64,000 nucleotides of DNA, taken from positions 1-64,000 of the forward strand of contig NZ_CP139482.1 in assembly GCF_041222825.1 (NCBI RefSeq), read 5' to 3'. Shown in pieces: positions 21,690 through 30,826 of the stretch (positions within the stretch are counted from its first letter, which is position 1; every line of letters starts with the position of its first letter). The stretch comes from Candidatus Thalassolituus haligoni. Its GTDB lineage: Bacteria; Pseudomonadota; Gammaproteobacteria; Pseudomonadales; Oceanobacteraceae. The translations under genes were made by a program, and so were the position numbers. A model generated the notes under the pieces. That model was not told where the DNA came from, ran no database searches, and worked only from the letters and a program-made list of their open reading frames with translations.

Positions 21690-22093
21690 AAGTGGGCGGT
21701 TACCTTGTCGATCATGACCTGAGGAGATTCAAAACACATGGTTTGGGTCGCGATATCGACGGCCACCATGGTGGTGGTGGCTTTGGTCAGGCGTTTGCCA
21801 CTGGCTTTATTGCGGATTTCATAACCAATCTTGAGGCAGTTGACCCACTCGGTCAGCGTTGCAGTGACCGTGATGGTTTCGTCAAAGCAGGCCGGGCCAG
21901 GGTAGCGAATATGCAGGTCGATCACCGGCCAGGCGTAGCCGGAGGCTTTCATTTCGGTGTAGTTGTAGCCGATCTTGTCGAGCAGCGCACAACGGGCAAT
22001 TTCCAGATACTTGGCGTAATGGCCGTGCCAGACCACGTTCATCATATCGACGTCGTGGAACGGCACCTGAATATCAACGGCAGCACGGATCAT
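21686..22093 (-). CDS. Acyl-CoA/ACP thioesterase, 4HBT family
   Basis: A 135-aa hotdog thioesterase with the catalytic-region motif PFHDVDMMNVVWHGHY of the 4-hydroxybenzoyl-CoA thioesterase type. It could release the aryl-polyene acid or edit wrong starters. ATG at 22093 overlaps the ammonia-lyase stop as ATGA, so this start is preferred over an upstream one that adds 15 unrelated residues. Confidence 0.88.
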   Translation of the reverse strand: MIRAAVDIQVPFHDVDMMNVVWHGHYAKYLEIARCALLDKIGYNYTEMKASGYAWPVIDLHIRYPGPACFDETITVTATLTEWVNCLKIGYEIRNKASGKRLTKATTTMVAVDIATQTMCFESPQVMIDKVTAHL

Positions 22094-23628
22094 GAGCGAC
22101 TCTCGTACAGCGGCCAGCGCTGTTGTTGCAGGGCGCATACCATGTCGCGCAGTTCCTGTTCCAGTGCGCGGTCTTCCAGCAGCAAGGGACTGACTGAGCG
22201 TACGGCATCTATCGTCGCGCTGATACTGGCAGACAGGCTGTCTGTGTTGACCTCTCCAGCCCGAATACGCAATTCCAGCCCCTGTACGGCAGCGATCAAA
22301 CAGGCTGCCGCCGCTTGCTCGGTCAGCTGTAATACCCGCAGGCAGTCGCGCGCGGCGATGGTGCCCATGCTGACCTTGTCCTGGTTATGGCATTCGGTCG
22401 AGCGTGAGAACACGCTGGCCGGCATGGTGTGCTTGAGTGCTTCGGCGGTCCAGGCGGAGACACCAATTTGCACCGCCTTGAAGCCGTGGCTGATGGCCTG
22501 GCGTGGGCCTTTCGCACCGGACAGATTGGCAGGCAAACCGTGGTTAAACTTGGTATCGACCAGCATTGCCAATTGACGGTCGAGCAAATCGGCAATATTG
22601 GCGACGGCGGTTTTGAGGGTGTCCATCGCCATGGCGATATGGCCACCGTAGAAGTGGCCGCCGTGTAATACCAGCTCGTTGTCGCCGTCAATGATGGGGT
22701 TGTCGTTGGCGCTGTTGAGCTCGTTTTCGATCAGGCTGCGGTTCCAGTCCAGAGTCTCGCTTAACACGCCAATCACGTGCGGGGCACAGCGCAGCGAGTA
22801 ACGGTCTTGCAGGCGATCCGGGTTGCGGGGTGGCGTACCGGCTTCCAGATCGCCCCGTAGCCAGCGGGCGACCTTTTGCGGGCCAGGGTGAGGCTTGGCG
22901 CTGAACAGAATGTCATTGTAATGGTGGGCGTTGCCTTTGGCGGCAATGGTCGCCAGCGCGGTAATCCGCGTCGCCACGGCTTCCAGATAACGGGCACGAC
23001 TGAACGCCTGACAGGCCAGGGCGGTCATGACGGCGGTGCCGTTCATAATCGCCAGACCTTCTTTCGGCCGTAATGTCAGCGGCTGGATAGCCCGTTCGGC
23101 AAATACCTCGGCGGTTGGTCGTACTTCGCCCTGATAATAGACTTCACGTTCGCCACAGAGGACTGCCGCTACGTAGGACAACGGCGTCAGGTCGCCGCTG
23201 GCACCGACGGAACCTTCTTCCGAAATCAGCGGCACAATGTCATTGTGTAACAGCCGTTCGAGTTGCTCCAGCAGCTCAATGGATACTCCTGAAAAGCCCC
23301 GGCACAGGGATGCCAGCCGGGTTGCCAGTACCGCCCGACCGCTTTCAAGCGGCAGTATCGCGCCCATGCCACAGCCGTGAAAGGTGTACAGGTGTCTGGG
23401 CAGCTCGGCCACCAGCTCCGGTGGAATCGTGACAGTACAGCTGTCGCCATAACCGGTGGTGACCCCGTAAATTTCACCGTCTTCGGCCAGCAGCCGGTCG
23501 AGGAACTGGCTGCCACGCTGGATCCGCTGGCGGAATTCCAGCGCCTGATCCAGCTCGACCGGGCTGTTTTGCCGGGCAATAGCACAGATGTTTTCAATCG
23601 TCAGGCGTGAGCCATTAAAGGTAACCAT
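22090..23628 (-). CDS. Aromatic amino acid ammonia-lyase (HAL/TAL family)
   Basis: A 512-aa lyase with the self-forming MIO cofactor triad Ala143-Ser144-Gly145 (GSVGASGDLTPL) and the active-site Tyr60 (GVTTGYG). It should deaminate tyrosine, phenylalanine or histidine. In flexirubin, DAR and some aryl-polyene clusters such an enzyme supplies the coumaroyl or cinnamoyl starter. The selectivity pair that reads His-Leu in tyrosine lyases, Phe-Leu in phenylalanine lyases and Ser-His in histidine lyases appears here as Phe83-His84, so the substrate is not certain. There is no hut operon nearby, which argues against histidine catabolism. Confidence 0.88.
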   Translation of the reverse strand: MVTFNGSRLTIENICAIARQNSPVELDQALEFRQRIQRGSQFLDRLLAEDGEIYGVTTGYGDSCTVTIPPELVAELPRHLYTFHGCGMGAILPLESGRAVLATRLASLCRGFSGVSIELLEQLERLLHNDIVPLISEEGSVGASGDLTPLSYVAAVLCGEREVYYQGEVRPTAEVFAERAIQPLTLRPKEGLAIMNGTAVMTALACQAFSRARYLEAVATRITALATIAAKGNAHHYNDILFSAKPHPGPQKVARWLRGDLEAGTPPRNPDRLQDRYSLRCAPHVIGVLSETLDWNRSLIENELNSANDNPIIDGDNELVLHGGHFYGGHIAMAMDTLKTAVANIADLLDRQLAMLVDTKFNHGLPANLSGAKGPRQAISHGFKAVQIGVSAWTAEALKHTMPASVFSRSTECHNQDKVSMGTIAARDCLRVLQLTEQAAAACLIAAVQGLELRIRAGEVNTDSLSASISATIDAVRSVSPLLLEDRALEQELRDMVCALQQQRWPLYESRS

Positions 23629-23652
23629 AGTCAGTACGGCCTGTCCTTGTTG

Positions 23653-25407
23653 TTAAGTCGCAGTCGAGCCAGCAAAGCTGATCACACCACTGGCGTTGAT
23701 CTTGTCACCCTGACGATAAGCGAAAGCAACATCGCCACTGTCGTCCCGGTTCTTGAGCGACAGGGTCAGGGTAATGTGATCACCAGGCAGGATCGGGTTA
23801 ACAAATTTGATATTTTTCATACCGCAAAATGCGCCCTGCACTGCCAGATAATGGCGGCCAAAGCGGCTGGCCCAGTCGATCTGGACAACGCCCGGCAGAA
23901 TCGGATGCCGGGGAAAATGACCAACAAAATATTGCAGGTCGGCCGGTATCTGCAGATCCAGCGTCAGTGCATCGTGGTGCAACCGTTCGGTCAAAATAAC
24001 CGGCTGGTCGGGGCGGCTGGCAAACAGCTCAAGCAGATCCTGTTGCAGGGTTTTCCCCTGGGAGTTGCATGGCAGCGCCAGCACAATACGCCAGCGCCGT
24101 GGCAGCAGCGGTCGCTCAACATGGTCGAGCAGATGATGGCGGAGGGTATCAATCAAGGCCTTGCGACCTTGCGTCTCCAGATAGGCCAGACCTGCAGCAG
24201 ACAGGCAGATCACTGCCGCCACTTCGACGCGCCGGGATTGCAGCACCAGCGAGCGGGCGGCGCTGATCAGCGGATGGGTAAACAGCTGGTTGTCCATCGC
24301 CGTCAGCGACAGGCGCTTGCCTTCGACCTTGACGATCTTGTCGACCCGGCCGATCAGGGTAAAACTCTGATCCGGGCCGATTTCTACCCGGTCGCTGGTG
24401 GCGTACCAGTCATCCTGTTGCAGATAAGGCGAGCGAATCTGCAAGCACTGGCTGTCGGCATCGACCCTGACGTCAACGCCGGGCACGGGTGTCCACTGGG
24501 TATGTGCCGGATTATGCTGGCGTCGCTAGGCGATACCGCCGGTTTCGGAGCTGCCAAAAATTTCGGCAACATCAACGCCGATCGCAGCATGGGTTGCCAG
24601 GCTGGCGCTGGCGGGCAGCGGTGCGCCCGAGCTTAACACCAAGGTGCAATGCTGGCGGATCGGTTGCCAGTCAAAAGCGTCCGGCAAGCGCGACAGATGG
24701 GTTGGGCTGCTGACCATAAAACAGTCGCCACAGATCGTAATAGCGGCAGCGACGTCTTCGATAAAGGCACAGGTATGGGTCCACATGGGCAGACCGCTGG
24801 CCAGTGGCCATAACAGCCGATAGAGAATGCCGTAGATATGATGATGGCTGACCGTGCCAAGGGCGCAATGGCGCTGCATCAGAGCGCCCCACAAGCCCTC
24901 AATAACGGTCACTTCGGCGGCCATCTGGCGCAAGGTTTTGGGAATGGCCTGGGGTTCACCAGAAGAACCGGAGGTGAAAATTTCCAATAATACGGATGAA
25001 TAATCCAGCGCTTCGGACAAGGCCTGCAGTGGTTGCTGGCCCAAACCAGCAGTGGCTTCCAGCAAGGGTTTGGCGCTGTCGCCAAATTCACCGGCAAAGG
25101 CGTCGACCAGGGGGGACAGCGCCGTGCTGGTGCCCGGCGTATTGGCGCCTGGCACGCAGGCAACCAGGCCCCGACTCCAGAGCGCCATCAGAATCGCGCT
25201 GAATTCGGCCAGGTCGTTGTGGTACACCGCACAACGGCGGAAGCCGGGCTGTTGTGCCACTACCCGATCAAGTGTCACCTGCCAGTCGGCCACCCGCTGC
25301 AGCCAGTCAGCGACGCTGTGTTGGCCATCGGGGCCGGTAAACAGACACTGCCCCGGGTGTGCGGGGAGGTAAAAGCGCTGCTCGAAGCGCAAAAAAGAAT
25401 CAACCAT
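23653..25407 (-). pseudogene. AMP-ligase/dehydratase fusion, interrupted by an in-frame TAG
   Basis: One reading frame of 585 codons broken by a single TAG at 24526-24528. The N-terminal part (293 aa) is an acyl-AMP ligase with the P-loop FTSGSSGEPQ and FGSSETGGIA just before the stop. After the stop the same frame continues with RRQHNP..., the ligase C-terminal subdomain (YATSDRVEIG, GRVDKIVKVEGKR) and a FabA/FabZ-like hotdog domain (GHFPRHPILPGVVQIDW). The fusion would activate the aryl starter and dehydrate intermediates. The frame has no shift and both halves look intact, so this is a recent point mutation (a tryptophan or tyrosine codon would fit), a sequencing error, or a suppressed stop. 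A GTG at 24486 could restart the second half. Confidence 0.85.
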
Positions 25408-25957
25408 GTTGTGTCCGTTTTACGTGGCGGCGAACCAGCAGTTCAGCCGCCATGAGTGTTCCCATCAGCAGATAGGAAATCAGTCCGTTATAAAGCGTCC
25501 AGATTTCATCGTTGCCATCGACGACTGTCCAGAGGGCGATACTGCCATTGACCAGAAAAAATCCGCACCAGACCTTGGTAACCTGGCGGGTGTAGGCCAC
25601 CGCGCTGGCGGGCAGCTCGGGGTCTTGCAGGCGCGCCAGACGTTCGACCACGGTTTGCGGGCCACGCAGGCTCCAGCCAAAATACAGCAGCAGATTCAGG
25701 CTGATCAGCACCGGATAAAGCTTGAGCCCGAGGTCGGAATCCGCCAGCCAGGTCCAGCCCGCCAACAGCACCAGCATGGCCACCATCATCCAGCGACCAG
25801 CGCTGCTGGCTGTTTCGTTGGTCAGGCTGCGGGCGATACCTAGCGTCAGTAATAACAACGCCAGATAACGGCTGCTGAAATACTGCAGGCCAAAATATAC
25901 CGCTAGCGGATAACAGACCGACAGTACAACCATGCTGATGGTGAAGAACAGCTTCAT
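25400..25957 (-). CDS. Multi-pass membrane protein of the aryl-polyene cluster (COG4648-like)
   Basis: A 185-aa hydrophobic protein with about six predicted membrane segments starting at the N-terminus (MKLFFTISMVVLSVCYPLAV). It resembles the COG4648 membrane proteins that accompany the ligase and ACP genes in aryl-polyene loci. The biochemical role is unknown. It overlaps the ligase gene by 8 nt. Confidence 0.75.
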   Translation of the reverse strand: MKLFFTISMVVLSVCYPLAVYFGLQYFSSRYLALLLLTLGIARSLTNETASSAGRWMMVAMLVLLAGWTWLADSDLGLKLYPVLISLNLLLYFGWSLRGPQTVVERLARLQDPELPASAVAYTRQVTKVWCGFFLVNGSIALWTVVDGNDEIWTLYNGLISYLLMGTLMAAELLVRRHVKRTQHG

Positions 25958-25983
25958 GCCCAGGCTCGCATCGTCACCATCAG

Positions 25984-26229
25984 TCAGTGTCCGAACAGGC
26001 CTTCAACTGCGTCTACTACGTCACCCACGGTGCGGACGGCCTTGAAGTCTTCCGGATTGATTTTCTTGCCGGTGATGCGTTTCATTTCCACCACCAGGTC
26101 GACCGCATCAATGCTGTCGATATCCAGGTCTTCGTAGAGTCTGGCGTCCATGGTGATTGCATCTTGCTGGAGTCCAAACAGCTCACACATAACGCGGGTT
26201 ATGTGACTGGTAATTTCTTCTCTGTTCAT
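25984..26229 (-). CDS. Acyl carrier protein (aryl-polyene cluster, copy 2)
   Basis: An 81-aa ACP with attachment Ser39 in DLDIDSIDAVDL. It lies 12 nt after the acyltransferase gene. Together with copy 1 it probably divides starter loading and elongation, as proposed for other aryl-polyene systems. Confidence 0.94.
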   Translation of the reverse strand: MNREEITSHITRVMCELFGLQQDAITMDARLYEDLDIDSIDAVDLVVEMKRITGKKINPEDFKAVRTVGDVVDAVEGLFGH

Positions 26230-26241
26230 GAAGAGAGCGTC

Positions 26242-27081
26242 CTACTTTACGTGTTGGAGAGCGGTATTGGCTTGAACTGCTGCTGTAGCCCCGGAGGGCG
26301 CAGTGTATACCGCCGCGTTAAAAAAGTGTTCCAGGTCGCAGGTCAGTGCGCGGGCGGCCATGGAGGGATTGTCCGAGTTGATGTACTGGCTGACCGAAAG
26401 CAGCGGCTGGACGTCGAGGGTCATACAGACCTTGCGTGGCGGTACCTGATACCATTTGATCTCTTTGGTCAGTGCCACTGGCTCGCAACGGATCAATACC
26501 GGGCGGATATCCGTGGCGGTCTTGATGGCGATATTGGCCGCACCGCGTTTCAGTACCACCGGTTGGCCAGCGACAGTACGGGTGCCTTCCGGAAACAGAA
26601 TCAGGTTATTACCACGGCGGAAGGATTCGCCGGCGGCCTCGATGACCTGCTCCGGTGTACTGTTGGCAATATATCCGGTCAACTTGATGGGCCCCCAGGT
26701 AAACGGATTTCGCAGCAGCTTGCCTTTCACCACACAGTCCGCGTTGCGGGCAAAGGCAATCAGGAAAATGGTATCAATCAGAGACGGATGATTCGCCAGA
26801 ATCAGTTGTCCGGTCTGCTGTAACCACTCGACATTACGGACACGATAAGTCATGACGCCAGTCACCCGCATCAGCACAATAAAGGCATACATGGCGTTGC
26901 TGACCAATCGTTTGCCAAGGCACTGGCGCTGTTGGCGGTTGCGTACCAGCAACAGCAGCAAGGGGCTGACCAGCAGCGCAATCAGCACTCCCCCGATGCC
27001 AAACATGGCAAAGCAAAACGCCGTTGCCAGGGTGCGCCAAAGGCGGCTCAGCCAAGGCATCATGGTTGCGCCTGCTGGCAT
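26242..27081 (-). CDS. PlsC-like lysophospholipid acyltransferase
   Basis: A 279-aa membrane-anchored acyltransferase with a canonical motif I NHPSLID (His98, Asp103) and motif III FPEGTR at 163-168, after a long hydrophobic N-terminal segment (about 21-47). It is the second acyltransferase type in the cluster. It overlaps the chain-length-factor-like gene by 22 nt. The likely job is loading a fatty or polyene chain on glycerol phosphate; the exact acceptor is unknown. Confidence 0.86.
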   Translation of the reverse strand: MPAGATMMPWLSRLWRTLATAFCFAMFGIGGVLIALLVSPLLLLLVRNRQQRQCLGKRLVSNAMYAFIVLMRVTGVMTYRVRNVEWLQQTGQLILANHPSLIDTIFLIAFARNADCVVKGKLLRNPFTWGPIKLTGYIANSTPEQVIEAAGESFRRGNNLILFPEGTRTVAGQPVVLKRGAANIAIKTATDIRPVLIRCEPVALTKEIKWYQVPPRKVCMTLDVQPLLSVSQYINSDNPSMAARALTCDLEHFFNAAVYTAPSGATAAVQANTALQHVK

Positions 27082-27755
27082 TCAATCGCGGCGGAGGCGA
27101 GTGGCAAGCAGGATATTTTCCCGCTCAGGAGCGCACAGACATCCGCCAGCTGTGCCAATATTGGACGTGTCTGGCCTGATCCGGCAGTAAAGTCGATACG
27201 ATAGGAGTGCGCGCCAGGTTGCTCCAGCAACATGGCGATGGCGTAGGGTGCGGGTGGATCCATGCAGCTGCCCTGATACAGCTCGGGCAGTGGCAGATCG
27301 TGAACCACACAGAGTACCGTGTCGGTGCCAGAATCGGCCAGCATCATGGCGGCTTCGGTCAGCGCGTTGACGAAGCTATCCGGCCCGGCGGCGATGGCAC
27401 TGATATTGGATGTATTACCGGTCGCAATCGACAACATGCCACTCACCGCATTGTGTACCGACAGGCTGAAAGCCATGGGAGAGGCCGGTTCACCGGCAAT
27501 CAATGCGGACAGCAGTTCAATCGAGCGGCGGATTTCCCCGTGACGGCTGCAGAACACCATCGGCATCACCGGCTGGTGCTCAACCAGTGCCGAGCAAACC
27601 GACACTACCAGCTTGCCTTGCTCGCCGAGACGCCGACGCATCATTGCAGGAATCAGCCCCAGCGCCAGCGTATCAAGCCGATGCGGTTGCTCATCGGCGG
27701 CTTCTGCTGGCATCCAGACTGCCCAATCCCTGATGCTGAAATTGATACCAGACAC
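27060..27755 (-). CDS. Beta-ketoacyl synthase chain-length-factor-like protein
   Basis: A 231-aa protein like the N-terminal ketosynthase half (PF13723 type). The position of the active cysteine reads SLSVHNAVSGMLSIATG, with no cysteine, so it cannot condense by itself. Such proteins pair with a full ketosynthase and set chain length. It is the first gene of the large minus-strand run and faces the phosphopantetheinyl transferase across 113 nt that should hold both promoters. Confidence 0.85.
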   Translation of the reverse strand: MSGINFSIRDWAVWMPAEAADEQPHRLDTLALGLIPAMMRRRLGEQGKLVVSVCSALVEHQPVMPMVFCSRHGEIRRSIELLSALIAGEPASPMAFSLSVHNAVSGMLSIATGNTSNISAIAAGPDSFVNALTEAAMMLADSGTDTVLCVVHDLPLPELYQGSCMDPPAPYAIAMLLEQPGAHSYRIDFTAGSGQTRPILAQLADVCALLSGKISCLPLASAAIECQQAQP

Positions 27756-27868
27756 GGAACACTCTCATCCATATAATTGGCCGCGTATTGTATTGGCCAA
27801 ACATCGTCAGGCAAGCGCCGTGACTGGCGCAAACCATCCATTCGACTATTTTTTCGACAAATAAGGTC

Positions 27869-28648
27869 ATGACTGCTAACCCCGATTCTGCACCCTGTTG
27901 GCTGCTGTTGGCTGAATCATCAGCTATTTCACCTCCTTCCCCCCACGACTGGCTAACGCCATCGGAACAGCGGCGTTTGCAGCAACTGGGGGCTGTACGT
28001 CGACAGCAGAGTTTTTTATATGGTCATTACCTGTTGCGGCTGGCTTTGAGTGAATATCTTGGTGGAACACCACTGCAGTGGCAGGTGGAGCAGCGTGACA
28101 GCGGTCGCTTGTGGCTCTCGAATGATGGTTATCAACACATCGGTGTGTCGTTGTCACACAGCGGTGACTGGTTTGCCTGTGCAATTGCGGTAGGCCCGGT
28201 CGGGGTTGATATCGAACAGATCAAACCCCGAGCAGCGCTGGCCGATATGGTGGAATCGTACGGCTCGCCAGCACTGCAACAGCGCTGGCAGGTACTGCCT
28301 GAGGTGCAACGGCTGAGAGAGTGGTATCGCTGGTGGTGCTGTTATGAAAGTGGGGTAAAGCAGCAAGGCCGGGGCATTGATCTGGCGGAGTTTGGCAAGA
28401 TGAGATTACTGCTTGTCGCGACTGACGGCGGGGAAGCATCAGCAGCCAGTAGGTTGGAGAAAGCTGCGAGTTTTCACCACTCCGGCTCTATCTGCTGGAG
28501 CCTGAGGTTTGATCATTTGATGCTGGCGGTGACCACGGCGTCGGCCTGTCGTTTGTTCGCGCCGCGCTGGTTGTCTGGCCGCCAGAAATTGCCTGATCCG
28601 GAAGGCACTAGCGCCGATAGCGAGCGTTGGTTATTGATCTTGGAATGA
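27869..28648 (+). CDS. 4'-phosphopantetheinyl transferase, Sfp superfamily
   Basis: A 259-aa enzyme that would load the phosphopantetheine arm on the two cluster ACPs. The Mg-binding GVDIEQIKPR and the substrate-region HSGDWFACAI are clear. The usual W..KEA helix is altered to WWCCYESGVKQQG, keeping the glutamate but not the lysine. It is divergent from the main run, which is common for these clusters. Confidence 0.85.
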   Translation: MTANPDSAPCWLLLAESSAISPPSPHDWLTPSEQRRLQQLGAVRRQQSFLYGHYLLRLALSEYLGGTPLQWQVEQRDSGRLWLSNDGYQHIGVSLSHSGDWFACAIAVGPVGVDIEQIKPRAALADMVESYGSPALQQRWQVLPEVQRLREWYRWWCCYESGVKQQGRGIDLAEFGKMRLLLVATDGGEASAASRLEKAASFHHSGSICWSLRFDHLMLAVTTASACRLFAPRWLSGRQKLPDPEGTSADSERWLLILE

Positions 28649-28683
28649 CCTGAGACAGATGGGGCGCAAGGCTCAAGCACTAT

Positions 28684-28711
28684 AACGCCCGGACTGGCCG
28701 GGCGTTTATTT
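28684..28711. terminator. Bidirectional terminator between the aryl-polyene cluster and glyS
   Basis: AACGCCCGG and CCGGGCGTT form a 9-bp stem with a 5-nt loop and T-rich flank. It serves the convergent phosphopantetheinyl transferase (plus) and glyS (minus) genes. Confidence 0.85.
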
Positions 28712-28747
28712 GGGCAGCACCGCGTGAAAGCGGCGCTAAACAGTGTA

Positions 28748-30826
28748 TCAGCCCTGCAGCAAGCCGATATCGGCGATACCAACAAACATGGCGCGCAGCT
28801 GTTTCAACAGCGCCAGCCGGTTGTTTTTAATCGCGTCGTCGTCAGCCATGACCATAACGTTGTCGAAGAACTCGTCCACGACGTTGCGCAGTTGCGACAG
28901 TGCATTTAATGCGCCTTGATAGTCGCCTCTGGCCAGTAGTGGCGAGGTCAGGTCGGCGAGGCCGGTCATTTCTTCGAACAGGGCTTTTTCCTGCGCCTGT
29001 TGCAGCAGTGCGGCATCAACGCTTGCGGTGACCTGGTCGCCGTTGTTTTTGGCCAGAATATTGGCCACCCGCTTGTTGGCCGCCGCCAGTGCTGCCGCAG
29101 ATTCCAGCTGGCTGAAGGCGTGTACCGCTTTGACTCGACGGTCGATGTCGAGTGGGTGGGTAATGCCGAGGGCGCGGACAGACTGAAAGACCTCGGCAGG
29201 AATATTGGCGTCCTGATACCAGGCGCTGAAGCGATCCAGCAGGTACTCGGTCAGGGTGGCCTTGGTCTCGGCTTTCAGCTCAATGGCCCAGCTGTTATCG
29301 AGTGCCCAGTCGAGCAGTTCCGACAGGTCGATGTTGATCTGCTTTTCCACCAGAATGCGCAGCACGCCCAGTGAGGCCCGCCGCAGCGCAAACGGGTCTT
29401 TGGAGCCGGTTGGCAACTGGCCAATGCCAAACAGGCCCACCAGTGAATCGAGCCGATCGGCCAGCGCAATGGCGGTGCCAGTGGCGCTGGCTGGCAGTTC
29501 ATCACCGGCGAAGGCAGGCATGTATTGTTCGATCATGGCCGCTGCGACGTCGGCGTGTTCGCCGTCGTGTTCCGCATAGTATTTACCCGCCAGCCCTTGC
29601 AGGTCGGTGAACTCGAACACCATGTTGGAGACCAAGTCGTTTTTGCACAGCCTGGCGGCACGTTCCACCAGTGCGGTATCGGCGTTCATAACGCGGGCTA
29701 TTTTTTGCCCCAGGGTGGAGATGCGACGAGCCTTGTCGGCAATGGAGCCAAGGGTGTTGACCCAGACGACGTTTTCGAGCTTGGCAAAGCGGCTTTCCAG
29801 TGGCTGCTTGCGGTCGGTATCCCAGAAAAATTTGGCATCGGCCAGACGTGGACGAATCACTTTTTCGTTACCGGAAATCACCTGGGCCGGATCTTTCGAC
29901 TCGATGTTGGCGACGGTGATGAAGTTGTTCAGCAGCTGACCGTCTTTCATCACATGGAAGTATTTCTGGTGTTCTTTCATGGATGACACCAGCGCTTCGG
30001 CGGGCACGGTGAGGAAGCTCTCGTCGAAGGAACCAGAGAGCGCTACCGGCCACTCGTTGAGAGCGGTGACTTCTTCCAGCAAATCGTCGCTGATCACCGC
30101 TTCGCCGCCAAGTTTTTCACCTGCGGCTTTGACTTGTGTGGCAATCAGCTCGGAGCGTTCGGCAAAGCTGGCCATCACGTAGGCCGCTCGCAAGGCGCTT
30201 TCGTACTCAGCCGGTGAGTGAATGGTCACATCACCGGGCGCGTGGAAACGGTGGCCACGGGAGGTATTTCCGGCTTGCAGGGTGAGGACTTCGCCGTCAA
30301 CCACGTCGTTACCAAACAGCATGACCAACCACTGTACCGGGCGTACGAATTCAACCCGTGAGGCACCCCAACGCATGCGCTTGGGAATGGGCAGTTTGTC
30401 GAGGCTGGTCTGGACGATGGCAGGCAGCAGCTCAACGGTGTCTTTACCCAAAATGGTGCGCTGAATCATCAGCTTGCCTGCGTTTTTACCGGCTGATTCA
30501 GGCGCGGTTTGCAATTCGCTGGCATCGACTCCGGCACGGGCGGCAAAACCGGCAGCGGCTTTGGTGAGGTTGCCATCGGCATCGTAGGCAATTTTGGCCG
30601 GTGGGCCGTAGAGGGTTTCTTGTTGGTCGGCCTGTTTTTCGGCCAGCTCGGCAAGACGTACCGCCATCCGGCGCGGTGCGGCAAATATCTCGACGTCACT
30701 GGCGTCCAGTCCGGCGTCTTTCAGGCCACTGACAATGCCATTGGCAAAGGCTTCAGACAGGGTTTTGAGTGCCATTGGCGGCAGTTCTTCGGTACCCAGT
30801 TCGACCAGAAAATCACGGGTGCTCAT
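28748..30826 (-). CDS. glyS: Glycyl-tRNA synthetase beta subunit
   Basis: A 692-aa tRNA-binding subunit of the bacterial alpha2beta2 glycyl-tRNA synthetase. The start [17 protein letters not shown], GRYGxP-like and HQKYFHVMKDG segments, and the C-terminal anticodon-binding region are typical. The ATG overlaps the glyQ stop by one base, so the subunits are translated together. Confidence 0.97.
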   Translation of the reverse strand: MSTRDFLVELGTEELPPMALKTLSEAFANGIVSGLKDAGLDASDVEIFAAPRRMAVRLAELAEKQADQQETLYGPPAKIAYDADGNLTKAAAGFAARAGVDASELQTAPESAGKNAGKLMIQRTILGKDTVELLPAIVQTSLDKLPIPKRMRWGASRVEFVRPVQWLVMLFGNDVVDGEVLTLQAGNTSRGHRFHAPGDVTIHSPAEYESALRAAYVMASFAERSELIATQVKAAGEKLGGEAVISDDLLEEVTALNEWPVALSGSFDESFLTVPAEALVSSMKEHQKYFHVMKDGQLLNNFITVANIESKDPAQVISGNEKVIRPRLADAKFFWDTDRKQPLESRFAKLENVVWVNTLGSIADKARRISTLGQKIARVMNADTALVERAARLCKNDLVSNMVFEFTDLQGLAGKYYAEHDGEHADVAAAMIEQYMPAFAGDELPASATGTAIALADRLDSLVGLFGIGQLPTGSKDPFALRRASLGVLRILVEKQINIDLSELLDWALDNSWAIELKAETKATLTEYLLDRFSAWYQDANIPAEVFQSVRALGITHPLDIDRRVKAVHAFSQLESAAALAAANKRVANILAKNNGDQVTASVDAALLQQAQEKALFEEMTGLADLTSPLLARGDYQGALNALSQLRNVVDEFFDNVMVMADDDAIKNNRLALLKQLRAMFVGIADIGLLQG

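Noticed and set aside
22090..23628. Histidine catabolism (hutH)
   Set aside because: No hutU, hutI or hutG is near, and the gene is embedded by overlaps in the pigment cluster.
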